NCBI RefSeq assembly: GCF_032773895.1
Contig: NZ_CP120416.1
Location: 3,222,001 to 3,286,000, forward strand
Source of the DNA: Teredinibacter sp. KSP-S5-2
GTDB lineage: Bacteria > Pseudomonadota > Gammaproteobacteria > Pseudomonadales > Cellvibrionaceae
Direction of reading: 5' to 3'
DNA: 64,000 nt
Positions within the stretch are counted from its first letter, which is position 1; the number at the start of each line of letters is the position of its first letter. Below the pieces are notes generated by a model. The model saw only the letters and a program-made list of their open reading frames with translations. It did no database searches and was not told the DNA's origin. Position numbers and translations under genes: made by a program. Below, piece after piece: positions 62,452-64,000 of the stretch.

Positions 62452-63522
62452 CTATTTCTTAAAGTCCAACATACGCTGCAAAGGAATCATGGCTTTTTTG
62501 CCCAATTCGGGGTCAACTACGATCTCTTTGGTTTTTGTGTTCTCAAACACCTGAACCAGATTATCCAATTCATTCATAGCCATCCAGGGGCAATTTGCAC
62601 AGCTTCTGCAAGTTGCACCGGAACCAGCTGTTGGCGCGATAAAAAGCTGTTTATCCGGGCAGGCCTGCTGCATTTTGTAGAAAATGCCCTGATCTGTAGC
62701 GACAATAAAGCTGGGGTTATCCAATGTTTGAGTGGCAGCAATAAGCTGTGATGTGGAGCCCACCGCATCAGCAATATCGACCACGGACTCTGGTGACTCA
62801 GGGTGAACAAGGATTCCAGCTTCAGGGTGCTGCTTTTTCAAATCCAGAATTCCACGAGCCTTGAACTCTTCGTGAACAATACAGGAGCCATCCCACAGCA
62901 GCACGTCAGCACCAGTCTTCTTGGCCACGTAATTGCCCAAGTGCTTGTCTGGAGCCCAAAGAATCTTCTCACCCTTGCTGTCCAGATAATCCACAACATC
63001 TAAAGCGATGCTGGATGTAACAACCCAATCTGCACGCGCTTTGACCGCCGCGGACGTGTTGGCATAAACCACGACAGTGCGGTCAGGATGTTGATCACAG
63101 AATGCAGAAAACTCATTCACAGGGCACCCCAAATCCAATGAACAGGTTGCCTCCAAGGTGGGCATAAGCACACGCTTTTCGGGAGAAAGAATTTTGGATG
63201 TCTCTCCCATAAACTTAACCCCGGCAACCACCAAAGTCTCAGCAGAATGGTTCTTACCAAACCTCGCCATTTCCAGAGAATCAGCAACACAGCCGCCAGT
63301 TTCTTCAGCAAGGGATTGAATTTCTGGAGAGGTATAATAATGAGCAATAAGCACGGCATTGTGCTTGATGAGCAACTGTTTTATTTGTTCACGAAAGTGC
63401 TCGGTTTTATGGGGTGGATGTGACTCTCGATATTTTAGGGCATCATCCAAATACTGCTTAACCAGTTCTTGCGGGTTTGTCCCCATTTCTTTGTGCAGGG
63501 TTTCCAATTCACTCATTGCCAT
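62452..63522 (-). CDS. nadA: Quinolinate synthase
   Basis: About 356 residues. It makes quinolinate from iminoaspartate and dihydroxyacetone phosphate in NAD synthesis, using a [4Fe-4S] cluster. Cluster-ligand segments: [22 protein letters not shown] and the C-terminal [13 protein letters not shown]. The substrate-binding [10 protein letters not shown] motif lies near residue 60. The start is ATG 63522; ATG 63516 is equally possible. Transcribed leftward, separate from the tRNA genes. Confidence 0.96.
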   Translation of the reverse strand: MAMSELETLHKEMGTNPQELVKQYLDDALKYRESHPPHKTEHFREQIKQLLIKHNAVLIAHYYTSPEIQSLAEETGGCVADSLEMARFGKNHSAETLVVAGVKFMGETSKILSPEKRVLMPTLEATCSLDLGCPVNEFSAFCDQHPDRTVVVYANTSAAVKARADWVVTSSIALDVVDYLDSKGEKILWAPDKHLGNYVAKKTGADVLLWDGSCIVHEEFKARGILDLKKQHPEAGILVHPESPESVVDIADAVGSTSQLIAATQTLDNPSFIVATDQGIFYKMQQACPDKQLFIAPTAGSGATCRSCANCPWMAMNELDNLVQVFENTKTKEIVVDPELGKKAMIPLQRMLDFKK

Positions 63523-63720
63523 ATACTCAACTACATAGGCTTCGAATTATACCGGTAATGACGTGTCAACGGAAAAGAAAGCCTTACCAGTAGAACTCGC
63601 GCTCATAACCTTTTGGACTGTCTCACACAGATCAAGTTGCCTGACAGCAGGTCACATAAAAGCATTAAGTCACATCATGAAGATCTTTTCAGAGAATAAA
63701 GAGCGGCTTAAGGCTGAAAA

Positions 63721-63752
63721 TAAAAAAGGGGCTAAAAAAGCCCCTTTTTTAA
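63721..63752 (-). terminator. Rho-independent terminator after tRNA-Lys genes
   Basis: A stem of GGGGCT / AGCCCC flanked by runs of six A and six or seven T. On the minus strand it lies just downstream of the first tRNA-Lys and has a following T-run, so it terminates the tRNA operon; the near-symmetric A/T runs make it potentially bidirectional. Confidence 0.85.
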
Positions 63753-63754
63753 GA

Positions 63755-63830
63755 TGGTGGGTCGTACTGGATTCGAACCAGTGACCAATTGGTTAAAAGC
63801 CAACTGCTCTACCAGCTGAGCTAACGACCC
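63755..63830 (-). tRNA. tRNA-Lys (anticodon UUU)
   Basis: A 76-nt tRNA with encoded CCA. The acceptor arm pairs GGGTCGT with ACGACCC, the D arm contains GCTCAGCTGGTAGAGC, and the anticodon loop CTTTTAA presents UUU. The T arm contains GGTTCGAATCC. Decodes AAA/AAG. It is nearly identical to the next copy. Confidence 0.97.
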
Positions 63831-63884
63831 AAAACGGTTTGCCTTACGGCTAAGCGCATGAACGACTTCATGGCACTTTGAATA

Positions 63885-63960
63885 TGGTGGGTCGTACTGG
63901 ATTCGAACCAGTGACCAATTGGTTAAAAGCCAACTGCTCTACCAGCTGAGCTAACGACCC
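63885..63960 (-). tRNA. tRNA-Lys (anticodon UUU), second copy
   Basis: A 76-nt tRNA identical, as read, to the copy at 63755-63830, including the encoded CCA and UUU anticodon. The two are separated by 54 bases and read in the same direction, so they are probably one transcript processed into two tRNAs. Confidence 0.97.
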
Positions 63961-64000
63961 ATAATCAGTTTTCTTTTAGCAACTTCACAGCCGCCACAAA

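Noticed and set aside
63545-63569. Sigma-70 promoter for nadA (TTGACA and TATAAT on the minus strand)
   Set aside because: The two hexamers are only 12 bases apart instead of about 17, so they cannot form one standard promoter; the -10 alone may be used with another -35.
63563-63784. 73-codon plus-strand frame ending W-W-V-V-L-D-S-N-Q
   Set aside because: Its end is translated antisense tRNA-Lys and terminator sequence, a well-known false gene.
1-64000. CRISPR array, prophage or transposon
   Set aside because: No regularly spaced repeats, integrase, transposase or terminal inverted repeats were seen in the window.

Overview
The window carries a complete chromosomal type VI secretion system (T6SS) of a Gram-negative bacterium, most likely a marine gammaproteobacterium. 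Support for that placement is the holD-like/rimI pair, leuA, nadA, bacterial-type lipoproteins and two tRNA-Lys genes with encoded CCA. The genus is not provable from sequence reading alone; a Cellvibrionales-like organism is my inference.

Layout. 0.1-6.3 kb (minus strand): accessory genes, namely a DUF6795-like protein, a beta-propeller lipoprotein, a DUF3592-like membrane protein, a lipoprotein and a large unknown protein; the last two overlap or abut and could be an effector/immunity pair. 6.4-9.4 kb (minus): a TonB/AgmX-like protein, two ExbD, one ExbB and a small protein, forming a proton-motive-force energiser module. 9.5-22.05 kb (minus): ppkA, pppA, tagF, tssM, tssL, tssK, tssJ, tagH, which is the threonine-phosphorylation switch plus the membrane complex. 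A 384-bp divergent promoter region follows. 22.4-33.3 kb (plus): tssA, tssB, tssC, a second tssC paralogue, tssE, tssF, tssG, tssH(clpV), giving the sheath, baseplate and recycling ATPase. 33.5-38.6 kb (plus): three exported TPR proteins and a small secreted protein, of the kind usually found with ExbB/ExbD/AgmX. 38.6-50.65 kb (minus): hcp, vgrG, a DUF6484 protein, a DUF4150 PAAR-like tip, a ketosynthase-fold protein, an AHH/HNH-like nuclease effector, two tandem Imm11-like immunity genes, an Imm49-like gene, DUF2169, and two TIGR02270 proteins around a second DUF6484 gene. This is the spike/cargo/immunity block.

51.2-63.96 kb is ordinary chromosome: an exported methyltransferase, a DUF6635-like membrane protein, a PstS-OmpA fusion, a periplasmic solute-binding-type protein, a MATE exporter, rimI, a holD-like gene, leuA, two YbjQ-family genes with an M48 protease, nadA, and a terminator with two near-identical tRNA-Lys(UUU) genes.

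How it works together. All 13 core Tss components are present. PpkA, PppA and the FHA protein TagH probably control assembly through phosphothreonine. The N-termini of both PpkA and TssL carry a repeated D-(D)-K/R-T-x-I/V/F motif that could be the FHA ligand. Hairpins follow tssC and hcp, the two genes whose products are needed in large excess, and candidate CRP sites lie in front of both tssA and hcp. The TonB/ExbB/ExbD and TPR halves of what looks like one envelope machine flank the T6SS core. That split arrangement is the most unusual feature of the window.
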